Positions 54,457 through 63,058 of a DNA stretch of 64,000 nucleotides are shown here, piece after piece. Numbering within the stretch: the stretch's first letter is position 1; each line of letters starts with the position of its first letter. This DNA comes from Celeribacter persicus (GTDB taxonomy: Bacteria; Pseudomonadota; Alphaproteobacteria; Rhodobacterales; Rhodobacteraceae), in NCBI RefSeq assembly GCF_003050785.1, contig NZ_QAOH01000002.1:1-64000 (forward strand), given 5' to 3'. A model generated the notes under the pieces. The model worked only from the letters and a program-made list of their open reading frames with translations. It searched no databases and had not been told where the DNA came from. The translations under genes were made by a program, and so were the position numbers.

Positions 54457-55524
54457 TCAGCCCGCCGACCGTTGAAGCATGCCGAACAGATCGCGCGGAT
54501 CGTCCGGGTCTGCGAGCATGTCGAGATTCTCCGCGAAATCCGTATTTTGAACGAGATTTCTCACGTAACGTAGCGCGGAAAAATCCTCGGTCGCGAAGCC
54601 CACGCTGTCGAACAGCGTGAGCTGCGCCTCATTGCGACGCCCCTCAGCCTCGCCACGCATCACCTGCCAAAGCTCGGTGACCGGATGATCGTCGGCGAGT
54701 TGCTGAATCTCGCCCTCGATCCGCGTCTGTTCCGGGTATTCCACGAAAATATCGGCGCGCAAAAGGATGTCGCGGTGCAACTCCGTCTTGCCGGGACAGT
54801 CGCCGCCGATGGCGTTGATATGCTGGCCGCGCCCCACCATGTTGTCGGTCAGGATCGTCGCATATTGCTTGTCGGCTGTGCAGGTGGTGATCACCTGCGC
54901 CCCTTCGACGGCATCCTGAGCGCTGGAACAAGTCGTGATTTCAAATCCTTGCACTTCGAGGTTGCGTTTTGCCTTGAGCGTGGCCGAAGGGTCGATGTCA
55001 TAAAGGCGCAGCCGGTTGATGCCACAGAGCGCGCGGAAGGCCATGGCCTGAAACTCGCATTGCGCACCATTGCCGATCATCGCCATGACCTCCGCCCCTT
55101 TCGGCGCGAGATATTTGCCCACCAGCGCCGAGGTCGCCGCGGTGCGCAGCGCCGTCAGCACCGTCATCTCCGTGAGCAAGACCGGATAACCCGTGGAAAC
55201 CTCTGATAAAACACCAAAGGCCGTGACCGTCTGATGACCGGTTCTCGTATTCTTCGGATGGCCGTTCACATATTTGAACCCGTAAAGCCGATCATCCGCC
55301 GTCGGCATCAGCTCGATCACCCCGCCAGGCACATGCGAGGCCACGCGCGGGGTCTTGTCGAACTCCGGCCAGCGCTTGAAGTCCTCTTCGATATGGGCGG
55401 CCAGATCGGTTAGAAATCTTTCAATACCAATGTGATGCACGAGGCGCATCATGTTGGCCACTGACACGAAAGGCACATAGGCCAGATGCGAGGGAGCGAG
55501 TTGGGAGAGTGTTTCTGCGTTCAT
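54457..55524 (-). CDS. ocd: Ornithine cyclodeaminase
   Basis: The 355-residue enzyme converts ornithine to proline and ammonia with bound NAD. It has the family's E-M-T-V-L-T-A-L-R-T-A-A-T-S segment, nucleotide-binding I-G-N-G-A-Q-C-E-F and I-N-A-I-G-G-D-C-P-G. ATG 55524 overlaps the arginase stop by one base (TAATG), so the two are coupled; the in-frame extension to 55590 lies inside arginase. Confidence 0.93.
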   Translation of the reverse strand: MNAETLSQLAPSHLAYVPFVSVANMMRLVHHIGIERFLTDLAAHIEEDFKRWPEFDKTPRVASHVPGGVIELMPTADDRLYGFKYVNGHPKNTRTGHQTVTAFGVLSEVSTGYPVLLTEMTVLTALRTAATSALVGKYLAPKGAEVMAMIGNGAQCEFQAMAFRALCGINRLRLYDIDPSATLKAKRNLEVQGFEITTCSSAQDAVEGAQVITTCTADKQYATILTDNMVGRGQHINAIGGDCPGKTELHRDILLRADIFVEYPEQTRIEGEIQQLADDHPVTELWQVMRGEAEGRRNEAQLTLFDSVGFATEDFSALRYVRNLVQNTDFAENLDMLADPDDPRDLFGMLQRSAG

Positions 55525-56453
55525 TATCCAAAACTCCGGGTCATACGGTCGAGAACGCGGCGCCCGAACAGGCTTGCGGTCAGGTCGCACAGCAGTTTCG
55601 CTGTGCGCCCGCGTTCATCGAGAAAAGGATTGAGTTCCACCAGATCGAGCGAGCCGACGAGCCCGCTGTCACATAGTGTTTCCATGATCAGGTGTGCCTC
55701 GCGGAAGGTCGCACCACCCGGCACTGTGGTGCCCACGGCGGGAGCAATACCGGGATCGAGAAAATCGACATCGAAACTCACGTGCAGACGTCCGTTGGCC
55801 GCCCGCACCCGCTCAAGAAAGGCGCGCAGAGGCACCAGAACGCCGGTTTCGTCAATCGCCCGCATGTCCTGTACGTCCATCTCGAACCGTTGAATCCGGT
55901 CTTGTTCCGCCGGGTCGACGGAACGGATGCCGATGAAACACATATGCTCGGGGGCAACGGCGTTGGTCAGCGCAGGATAGGCCTCAAACCCCGCCTGCCC
56001 TGTGAAATAGGCAACCGGCGTACCATGCAGGTTGCCGCTTTCCGTCGTGTCCAGCGTGTGGAGGTCCGGGTGCGCGTCAAGCCACAGGACGAAGAGCGGA
56101 CGGCCTTCCTCGGCGGCGCGACGGGCGACACCGGGCACCGTGCCCGCCGACATGGAATGATCGCCCCCCATGAACACCGGCAAATCGCTGTCCCTTGCCG
56201 CGGCATAGGCGGCGGGTTCCAGCGCTTCGATCCAGGCGCGGGTCTCTGACAGGTTATGCACCGCTGGATTGGCATGGGCTGTGATCTCCTGCGGTGCGAT
56301 TTGCACATCGCCGCGATCCTCGACCGACCAGCCGAGCGCGCTCAGCGTTTGCGGCAGTCCGGCGGTGCGCAGGCTTGCGGGTCCCATGAGACAACCGCGT
56401 TGCGACGCGCCGGTCTCGACCGGGACGCCAAAGAGGACGGTGGATTTCATCAT
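55524..56453 (-). CDS. rocF: Arginase
   Basis: The 309-residue enzyme hydrolyses arginine to ornithine and urea. All manganese motifs are present: G-G-D-H-S-M-S, D-A-H-P-D-L-H-T and S-F-D-V-D-F-L-D-P. The start is the first of two adjacent ATGs at 56453, 10 bases after AAAGG; in-frame sequence further upstream lies in the promoter region. With ocd it converts arginine to proline. It diverges from an Lrp-type gene. Confidence 0.93.
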   Translation of the reverse strand: MMKSTVLFGVPVETGASQRGCLMGPASLRTAGLPQTLSALGWSVEDRGDVQIAPQEITAHANPAVHNLSETRAWIEALEPAAYAAARDSDLPVFMGGDHSMSAGTVPGVARRAAEEGRPLFVLWLDAHPDLHTLDTTESGNLHGTPVAYFTGQAGFEAYPALTNAVAPEHMCFIGIRSVDPAEQDRIQRFEMDVQDMRAIDETGVLVPLRAFLERVRAANGRLHVSFDVDFLDPGIAPAVGTTVPGGATFREAHLIMETLCDSGLVGSLDLVELNPFLDERGRTAKLLCDLTASLFGRRVLDRMTRSFG

Positions 56454-56548
56454 CTGCTGAATGCCTTTGTGACGGGATGTGCGTTTTCCGCAGTATGTGC
56501 CAATCGGTTGAAAATTGTGACTTATAATCTGCACATTTTGGCATTAGT

Positions 56549-56558
56549 TTTGCGCAAA
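56549..56558. promoter_or_regulatory. Palindrome TTTGCGCAAA between arginase and the Lrp-type gene
   Basis: This perfect 10-base palindrome lies 22 bases before the Lrp-type start and 95 bases upstream of arginase. It is a plausible site for that regulator. A TATAAT hexamer at 56523-56528 is nearby. Confidence 0.35.
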
Positions 56559-56579
56559 GTGATCAATTGAGAGATCAAA

Positions 56580-57014
56580 ATGAATACCCCAACCTTGACC
56601 GAAAGCGACCGCGCCATTCTTAATGCGCTCAGGCGCAATGCAAGAATGTCGATCACCGAACTGGCGCAGGACACTGGCCTGTCACGTAGCACGGCGCGCA
56701 GCCGCCTCGACGCTTTGGTGGCCAACGGGCACATCCGTCGTTTCACGATCGAGACCGATGTGGATGTCGAGGGCGAGGTCCGGGCGATCACTCTGGTGGC
56801 GCTTCAGGGCAAGATGTCGCGTCAGGTGATCCGCACCCTGACCCGCATTCCGGGCGTTTCCACGGTCTTCGCCACCAATGGCGCCTGGGATCTGGTCGTG
56901 GACATCCGCACCGACAGTTTGGTGAGTTTCGACCGCATCCTGCGTGAAATCCGGGAAATTCCCGGTGTCGTAAACTCCGAAAGCTGTTTGCTCTTGGCTC
57001 ATGTCGTGGGCTGA
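56580..57014 (+). CDS. Lrp/AsnC-family transcriptional regulator
   Basis: The 144-residue protein has an N-terminal helix-turn-helix (M-S-I-T-E-L-A-Q-D-T-G-L-S-R-S-T-A-R-S-R, residues 20-45) and a RAM domain ending G-V-V-N-S-E-S-C-L-L. Position opposite arginase-ocd suggests that it activates them in response to arginine or ornithine, as known for alphaproteobacterial arginase regulators. Confidence 0.9.
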   Translation: MNTPTLTESDRAILNALRRNARMSITELAQDTGLSRSTARSRLDALVANGHIRRFTIETDVDVEGEVRAITLVALQGKMSRQVIRTLTRIPGVSTVFATNGAWDLVVDIRTDSLVSFDRILREIREIPGVVNSESCLLLAHVVG

Positions 57015-57110
57015 GGCAGCCTGCGCATGCTTCGCTGTGCAAAAACAAAGCCTATGGTTGACCTCGCGGGACGTCTTGCACGGTTTGAAATTTCTACCTA
57101 ATTTCACCGC

Positions 57111-57860
57111 ATGGGGGACATAAGCATTCACAAACAGGTTCAGAGAATCCTCTACGCGACGACGGTGCAGGAGGTTTGGGAGCCTTTGCTGAACCGGCTT
57201 AAATCGGTCGGGTTTCATCATGTACTCTACGGATTTACCCGCTTTCACACCGACTCCGGTTTCGGCGATGACAATGACCACCTTTTTCTGACCAATTTCT
57301 GCCCGGAGTATATGAAGGGCTATTTCCTTGAGGGCCGTTATCGCCATGGCCCGATGGTGCGTTGGGCGGTGGAGAATTCGGGAGCCTGTTCCTGGAGCTG
57401 GATCGCGGAGAACCATGCGCATCTCAACGACAAGGAACGTGAGGTGGTTGCTTTCAACCAGACCTCCGGCGTTACTGCGGGCTATACGGTTGCCTTCCCG
57501 CACTCCCTGAAACGGGCCAAGGGGGCGATTGGCATGTCGCTTGAGCCGTTCAAGGGAACACAAGAGGAAGCCGATGCGATCTGGTCTGAGCATGGCGACG
57601 AGATCGAGGTCCTGTGCGGTGTGGCACATCTGAAACTGATCAGCATGCCGCTGCCGAAGCGGATGCTGACCAAACGCCAGCGTGAGGTGCTCGAATGGAT
57701 CAGTGACGGCAAGACCGTCGCCGATACGGCCCAAATTCTGGGCCTCAACAAAGCCACAGTCGAAAAGCATCTTCGGCTCGCCCGCGAGGCTCTGGGCGTC
57801 GAAACCACAACCCAGGCAGTGCTAAAGGCTTCTTTGCATAATCAAATTTTCACCTTCTGA
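57111..57860 (+). CDS. LuxR-type regulator with autoinducer-binding-like domain
   Basis: The 249-residue protein has an autoinducer-binding-type N-terminal half (about 15-165) and a LuxR helix-turn-helix (L-T-K-R-Q-R-E-V-L-E-W-I, then N-K-A-T-V-E-K-H-L-R-L-A). The Trp of the binding pocket (P-M-V-R-W) is kept, but the usual Asp-Pro pair before it reads H-G. No luxI-type synthase lies near, so it is a solo regulator that may bind no acyl-homoserine lactone or a different ligand. Confidence 0.85.
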   Translation: MGDISIHKQVQRILYATTVQEVWEPLLNRLKSVGFHHVLYGFTRFHTDSGFGDDNDHLFLTNFCPEYMKGYFLEGRYRHGPMVRWAVENSGACSWSWIAENHAHLNDKEREVVAFNQTSGVTAGYTVAFPHSLKRAKGAIGMSLEPFKGTQEEADAIWSEHGDEIEVLCGVAHLKLISMPLPKRMLTKRQREVLEWISDGKTVADTAQILGLNKATVEKHLRLAREALGVETTTQAVLKASLHNQIFTF

Positions 57861-58026
57861 GCACTTTCCCAAAACTCTGCGGAAAATCAATCAAAAGGTA
57901 TGGAATTGCGTACTTTCGTTCTGGTCCCAGACCAAACAAAATATGGGTGTTCCGGCTTTCAAGGCTTAGCCTTTGGGACGGGGGGTGCGGGATCGCCAGG
58001 GTCATTCGGCTTACCATGCTTCCGCG

Positions 58027-58066
58027 AAGGACCGCAGGTCTATACTCGACCACGCGGTCCTTTTTG
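58027..58066 (+). terminator. Strong terminator downstream of the luxR-type gene
   Basis: AAGGACCGC (58027-58035) pairs with GCGGTCCTT (58054-58062), and an inner GGTC/GACC stem extends the hairpin. TTTTTG follows. It lies 167 bases after the luxR-type stop. Confidence 0.85.
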
Positions 58067-58114
58067 TTTGGTTTGTATGAGTACGGGACGCCCCTCATCC
58101 AAAGTGTGTCCCAT

Positions 58115-58153
58115 CGGGGGCGGTTCTGAAAGCGGACTGCCCCCGTTTCTTTT
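58115..58153 (+). terminator. Second plus-strand terminator in the luxR-tsf gap
   Basis: CGGGGGC (58115-58121) pairs with GCCCCCG (58139-58145), followed by TTTCTTTT. Since the previous hairpin should already end the luxR-type transcript, this one suggests a separate short transcript. Confidence 0.65.
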
Positions 58154-58170
58154 GTCGCCTTCAGCATATG

Positions 58171-58199
58171 AAAAGGGCCGCCCCCAAAGGAGACGGCCC
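58171..58199 (-). terminator. Terminator of rpsB-tsf
   Basis: On the minus strand GGGCCG and CGGCCC arms with an inner TCC/GGG stem are followed by TTTT (58174-58171). It begins 24 bases after the tsf stop. Confidence 0.85.
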
Positions 58200-58222
58200 A
58201 GACAAAAACTCCGAAGATCGGA

Positions 58223-59098
58223 TCAGCCTTGCATCGCTTTCGCAACTTCGGCGGCGAAATCTTCTTCGGCTTTCTCGATGCCTTCACCGACTTCAAGACG
58301 CACGAAACCGGTGATCTCGGCACCTGCTTCTTTCGCGGCTTTCTCGACGGTAAGGTCCGGGTTCACCACGAAGGCCTGACCGAGCAAAGTGGATTCGGCG
58401 ATGAATTTCGCCATCCGGCCTTTGATCATGTTCTCGATGATGTTTTCCGGCTTACCGGATTCGCGGGCGATCTCGATCTGGATCTGACGCTCTTTTTCCA
58501 CCATCGCCGGGTCCAGATCGGCTTCGCCGAGGCCCTGCGGGTTGGCGGCAGCAATGTGCATTGCAACCTGTTTGCCGAAAGCTTCGTTGCCGCCTTTCAG
58601 ACCGACGAGCACACCGATTTTGCCCATGCCGTCCGCCGCCGCGTTGTGCACGTAGGTCACAACGGTATCAGATTCGAGCTTGGCCATGCGGCGCAGACCC
58701 ATGTTCTCGCCGATCTTGGCGATCTTGTCGGTGATCAGTTCGGAGACCGGCTTGCCAGCCACATCGGCGGAAGCCAGTTCTTCGACATTGGAAACACCCA
58801 GAGCGGCGGTGGCGATGTCTTTCACCATGGTCTGGAATTCAGCGTTTTTCGCAACGAAGTCGGTCTCGGAGTTCACCTCAACGGCAACGCCCACACCGCC
58901 GTTCACGGCGACGGCTACGAGGCCCTCGGCAGCGGTACGACCGGATTTTTTCGCGGCTTTCGCCAGACCTTTGGTGCGTAGCCAGTCGATTGCGGCTTCC
59001 ATGTCGCCATCGGTTTCGACCAGCGCTTTTTTCGCGTCCATCATGCCCGCGCCAGTGGTTTCGCGCAGTTCTTTCACCTGAGCAGCAGTGATTGCCAT
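58223..59098 (-). CDS. tsf: Translation elongation factor Ts
   Basis: The 291-residue factor recycles EF-Tu by exchanging GDP for GTP. It has the N-terminal UBA-like helix region ([19 protein letters not shown]) and the EF-Tu-contact motif [12 protein letters not shown] 59098 begins the conserved M-A-I-T-A-A sequence. It follows rpsB as in most bacteria. Confidence 0.97.
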   Translation of the reverse strand: MAITAAQVKELRETTGAGMMDAKKALVETDGDMEAAIDWLRTKGLAKAAKKSGRTAAEGLVAVAVNGGVGVAVEVNSETDFVAKNAEFQTMVKDIATAALGVSNVEELASADVAGKPVSELITDKIAKIGENMGLRRMAKLESDTVVTYVHNAAADGMGKIGVLVGLKGGNEAFGKQVAMHIAAANPQGLGEADLDPAMVEKERQIQIEIARESGKPENIIENMIKGRMAKFIAESTLLGQAFVVNPDLTVEKAAKEAGAEITGFVRLEVGEGIEKAEEDFAAEVAKAMQG

Positions 59099-59203
59099 AT
59101 CGGCTCTCCTCGAATTCTGGGATGTGCTTGCGGGGGCGGGATTACCCTGCCCCCGTATCAATTTTGTAACGACCGGCCCCATATTCAGGCCCGGTTGCGA
59201 AGA

Positions 59204-59971
59204 TTACTCTTCGGCGGCCTCGGCCACGACTTCTTCGACCGGCAGCTCTTCGAAAGCACCGACGTCAACGCCGGCGGCGTCCATCTGAGCGGTCATGCCG
59301 TCAAGCGCCGCGCGGGCCACGAGATCGGTGTAGAGCGAGATCGCACGAGCAGCGTCGTCGTTGCCCGGGATGATGTAATCCACACCTTCCGGCGAGCAGT
59401 TGGTGTCGACGACGGCCACGACCGGGATGCCCAGTTTCTTGGCTTCGAGGATCGCGAGGTCTTCTTTCTTCACGTCGATGACGAAGAGAAGATCCGGCAG
59501 GCCGCCCATTTCACGGATGCCGCCGAGGGAGGCCTGAAGTTTGGCCTGATCGCGTTCCATGTTCAGGCGCTCTTTCTTGGTGAGGCCTTCGGCGCCCGAG
59601 GAGAGCGTTTCGTCGATGGCTGCCAGACGCTGGATCGACTGGGACACGGTTTTCCAGTTGGTGAGCGTGCCGCCCAGCCAGCGGTGGTTCATGTAGTATT
59701 GCGCGCATTTCTCGGCGGCTTCGGCAACCGGGCCAGCGGCCTGACGTTTGGTGCCGACGAAGAGAATGCGACCACCTTTAGCGGCGGTGTCGCGCACGGC
59801 CTGCAGAGCCTGGTCCAGCATCGGGACGGTCTGGGTCAGGTCGAAGATGTGAATGCCGTTGCGCTCACCGTAGATGAACTCCGCCATACGCGGGTTCCAA
59901 CGCTGAGTCTGGTGGCCAAAGTGAACGCCAGCTTCCAAGAGCTGACGCATGGAGAAATCGGGAAGCGCCAT
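59204..59971 (-). CDS. rpsB: 30S ribosomal protein S2
   Basis: The 255-residue protein has the S2 opening [15 protein letters not shown] and the P-D-L-L-F-V-I-D-V signature, with an acidic tail ([11 protein letters not shown]). It binds 16S rRNA late in 30S assembly. ATG 59971 follows AAAGGAACGAAC. Confidence 0.97.
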   Translation of the reverse strand: MALPDFSMRQLLEAGVHFGHQTQRWNPRMAEFIYGERNGIHIFDLTQTVPMLDQALQAVRDTAAKGGRILFVGTKRQAAGPVAEAAEKCAQYYMNHRWLGGTLTNWKTVSQSIQRLAAIDETLSSGAEGLTKKERLNMERDQAKLQASLGGIREMGGLPDLLFVIDVKKEDLAILEAKKLGIPVVAVVDTNCSPEGVDYIIPGNDDAARAISLYTDLVARAALDGMTAQMDAAGVDVGAFEELPVEEVVAEAAEE

Positions 59972-60222
59972 GTTCGTTCCTTTCCGGTTTAACGCCTTGG
60001 CGGAGGTTTCGAAGCATCTGCTCCAACCGGTGGACCGTTCAGGGATGTCTCCCCCGAGAGCCCGCCTCCGCCTGTGAAGTGCTCGCGCATATAGAGAGGA
60101 ATTCGGGGATTGGCAACCCCTGCCCTGTTTTTGAGTATTTTCCGCACAAAGGAGACAGGGAGCGGTACCGGGGCTGCACGCCATCTCTTGCCATCCGGTC
60201 AAAATCCGGCGCAAGTGGGGTT

Positions 60223-61128
60223 ATGGACAAGACACATGACATTCTGTGCATCGGTTCGGTGCTTTGGGACGTGATCGGGCGGACGGATCGTTCGATGCGC
60301 GTCGGATCGGATGTGCCGGGGCGCATCGTGCGCGTGCCGGGCGGTGTGGCAATGAATATCGCCATGGCGCTTGCCCGCCTCGGCATGAAGCCCGACCTTC
60401 TGACCGCCATTGGACGCGATCCGGCGGGGGCCGAGTTGATGGAGGCGGCGAAAGTGCGCGGCATCGGTACGGATCACGTCTATCTCTCCGAGGACCTGCC
60501 GACCGACAGCTATATGGCGGTCGAAGGCGCCAACGGTCTGATTGCCGCCATTGCGGACGCACATTCGCTGGAGCGCGCGGGCGACAAGGTCCTGCGCCCT
60601 TTGGCGGATGGGCGTCTGGGGACGGTGAATGCCCCCTATGCGGGGCCTGTCGCGCTCGACGGCAACCTGACCACAGCGCTGTTGCGCGAGATTGCTCATT
60701 CGCCGCTCTTTGCCAAGGCCGATCTGCGCATCGCCCCCGCGTCCCCCGGCAAGGCCGAGCGCCTTCTGCCGCTTCTGGATCACCCGCGCGCCACGTTCTA
60801 CGTTAATCTCGAAGAGGCGGGACTATTGGCGCAAACCGTTTTCGACAGTTCTGCCGAGGCCGCAAGAGCGCTTGTCGACAAGGGCGCGCATCGGGTTCTG
60901 GTGACCAATGGCGGCAAGGGCGCGTCCCTTGCACAATCCGGTTCCCATGAGACCGATGTTCTCACCCAAACCCCGCCCGAAGTGCTGGTCGCCCGTGTGA
61001 CCGGTGCGGGCGATACGTTCATGGCGGCGCATATTGCCGCTGAGATGCGCGGAGCCGATGCCGCCAGCGCCCTTACCGCCGCCCTCGAAGCCGCCGCCCT
61101 CTATGTTTCCGGAGATACCCCCCTATGA
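60223..61128 (+). CDS. psuK: PfkB-family sugar kinase, probably pseudouridine kinase
   Basis: The 301-residue kinase has the ribokinase N-terminal motif C-I-G-S-V-L-W-D-V-I-G, the P-G-G-V-A-M-N-I-A di-glycine region and the C-terminal T-G-A-G-D-T-F anion-hole signature with the catalytic Asp. Its stop overlaps psuG (ATGA), which points to phosphorylation of pseudouridine. The ATG at 60223 opens the conserved domain. Activity on another nucleoside cannot be excluded. Confidence 0.85.
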   Translation: MDKTHDILCIGSVLWDVIGRTDRSMRVGSDVPGRIVRVPGGVAMNIAMALARLGMKPDLLTAIGRDPAGAELMEAAKVRGIGTDHVYLSEDLPTDSYMAVEGANGLIAAIADAHSLERAGDKVLRPLADGRLGTVNAPYAGPVALDGNLTTALLREIAHSPLFAKADLRIAPASPGKAERLLPLLDHPRATFYVNLEEAGLLAQTVFDSSAEAARALVDKGAHRVLVTNGGKGASLAQSGSHETDVLTQTPPEVLVARVTGAGDTFMAAHIAAEMRGADAASALTAALEAAALYVSGDTPL

Positions 61129-62036
61129 CCGACCTGCCGATGATGTATGCCCCCGAAGTCGCCGATGCGCTGAAGGCGGGCCGTCCCGTTGTTGCGCTCG
61201 AATCGACGATCATCACCCATGGCATGCCCTGGCCGCAAAATGTCGAAACCGCACGGATGGTCGAGGGCGACGTGCGCGCAAGCGGCGCTACGCCCGCAAC
61301 CATCGCCGTGCTCGATGGCGTCTTGCATATCGGGTTGACCGAGACCCAGCTCACCGCGCTCGGGCAGGCCACAGGCGTGATGAAAGTGTCGCGCGCCGAT
61401 ATGCCCGTCTGCATCGCCCGTGGTGCGACCGGGGCGACCACGGTGGCCGCCACGATGATCGGCGCGGCGCTTGCCGGCATCCGGGTCTTTGCCACCGGCG
61501 GCATCGGGGGCGTGCATCGCGGCGCCGAAGAGAGTTTCGATATTTCCGCCGATCTTCTGGAACTGGGCGAAACCGCCGTGACCGTGGTGGCTGCGGGGCC
61601 AAAAGCCATTCTCGACATTCCGAAAACGCTTGAGGTGCTGGAAACTCATGGTGTGCCGGTCATCGCCTATGGTCAGGACGAAATCCCGGCCTTCTGGTCG
61701 CGATCTTCCGGTCTCGATGCGCCCCTGCGCATGGACAGTGCCGCCGAGATCGCCCGCGCCATGGAGATGCGCGCCGCGATGGGGATCAAGGGCGGGCAGC
61801 TCATCGCCAACCCGATCCCCGAAGCGGATGAAATTCCCCGCGACGTGATCATGCCTTTCGTCGAGACCGCTCTGAAGGAGGCCGACGAGAAAAGCATCCA
61901 CGCCAAGGACGTCACCCCCTTCCTGTTGCAGCGGATTTTCGAACTGACCGGGGGGGCGTCTCTTACCGCCAATATCGCACTGGTACGCAACAATGCGCGC
62001 CTGGCGGCGGAGATCGCCAAAGCCCTCACGACATAA
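61125..62036 (+). CDS. psuG: Pseudouridine-5'-phosphate glycosidase
   Basis: The 303-residue enzyme splits pseudouridine 5'-phosphate into uracil and ribose 5-phosphate. The family pattern V-A-L-E-S-T-I-I-T-H-G-M-P-W-P, G-A-T-G-A-T-T-V-A-A-T and G-G-I-G-G-V-H-R is clear, with the catalytic lysine region M-K-V-S-R-A-D. The pair psuK-psuG salvages pseudouridine from RNA turnover. Confidence 0.95.
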   Translation: MTDLPMMYAPEVADALKAGRPVVALESTIITHGMPWPQNVETARMVEGDVRASGATPATIAVLDGVLHIGLTETQLTALGQATGVMKVSRADMPVCIARGATGATTVAATMIGAALAGIRVFATGGIGGVHRGAEESFDISADLLELGETAVTVVAAGPKAILDIPKTLEVLETHGVPVIAYGQDEIPAFWSRSSGLDAPLRMDSAAEIARAMEMRAAMGIKGGQLIANPIPEADEIPRDVIMPFVETALKEADEKSIHAKDVTPFLLQRIFELTGGASLTANIALVRNNARLAAEIAKALTT

Positions 62037-62207
62037 GATAAGAGCCGAGCAAATAAGCGTCAGAGCCGTGGCGGATCGACCATTGTGAAAAATAAACGCG
62101 GAAGCGGCCCGAAACCTGCGGGCTGCTGACTTGTCTCTTAACCTGTGCACGCCTAAGTTCACCGCAAACAGGGCGCTTTTGCCCGCAAGCACACGGTCCG
62201 CACCTCC

Positions 62208-62954
62208 ATGAACAACCCGTTCGAAGACGAAACCCACCCACCGAAACCACGCCGCCCCGGGCTTTTCGCGCATTTGCGTGCGGCGTTCCTGACGGGGCTG
62301 GTGGTGGTCGCGCCGATCGGGCTCACGGCCTATGTGATCTGGACCGTGATAGGCTGGGTCGATGGCTGGGTGCTGACCTTCGTGCCCATGAGTTACCACC
62401 CGGACGCGCTGATCAATCGTTTCCTCGGCTACACTGACCCGGCGGATCAGATTCACATCAACCTGCGCGGCGCGGGCGTGATCATTTTCCTGATCTTCAC
62501 CGTGGTTGTGGGCTGGATTGCCAAGGGGCTGGTCGGGCGTTCTCTCATCCGTTGGGCCGAAAGTCTTGTCGACCGCACCCCCATCGTGCGTTCGATTTAC
62601 AACGGCGTGAAACAGATCGCGGAGACGATTTTCTCACAAGCGGAAACCTCTTTCGATCGGGCCTGTCTGGTGGAATATCCGCGGCACGGTATCTGGGCGA
62701 TCGGCTTCGTCTCCACCAACGCCAAGGGCGAGGTGGCCCGCCGCACGCCGCAGGACGTGAAATACCTCTCCGTTTTTGTGCCGACGACACCAAACCCGAC
62801 CTCGGGCTTTCTGCTGTTCTTTCCGGAGCAGGACGTGATCCTGCTGGATATGACGGTCGAGGATGCCGCGAAACTGGTGATCTCCGCTGGCCTCGTCTAT
62901 CCGAATGCCAAGGACCCGACGCAGCCGCCGAAGCCGGAGAAAACACTGTCCTGA
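62208..62954 (+). CDS. DUF502 membrane protein
   Basis: The 248-residue protein has two N-terminal membrane helices (about residues 25-50 and 85-110) and a soluble C-terminal part with V-D-R-T-P-I-V-R-S-I-Y-N-G-V-K-Q and T-P-N-P-T-S-G-F-L-L, the hallmark of DUF502. The function is not established; plant relatives (COV1) act in vascular patterning. It stands alone. Confidence 0.9.
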   Translation: MNNPFEDETHPPKPRRPGLFAHLRAAFLTGLVVVAPIGLTAYVIWTVIGWVDGWVLTFVPMSYHPDALINRFLGYTDPADQIHINLRGAGVIIFLIFTVVVGWIAKGLVGRSLIRWAESLVDRTPIVRSIYNGVKQIAETIFSQAETSFDRACLVEYPRHGIWAIGFVSTNAKGEVARRTPQDVKYLSVFVPTTPNPTSGFLLFFPEQDVILLDMTVEDAAKLVISAGLVYPNAKDPTQPPKPEKTLS

Positions 62955-63058
62955 CGCCGTTTCGGCACGCGTCTCCCCATATCTGATGCTCAAGGGAAGG
63001 GATTGGTGACTTCCCCACGCAGTTTTTTAAAAGCCGCCTGTATCCGGGCGGCTTTTCC

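Larger units (their letters stand above)
57861..58222. other. 362-base gap between convergent luxR-type and tsf genes, with three hairpins
   Basis: No protein gene is seen. The left part has a small TGGTC-CCA-GACCA hairpin (57922-57934). Two plus-strand terminator-like hairpins and the minus-strand tsf terminator follow, listed separately. The section 58067-58153 lies between two terminators and could encode a small RNA. Confidence 0.6.
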
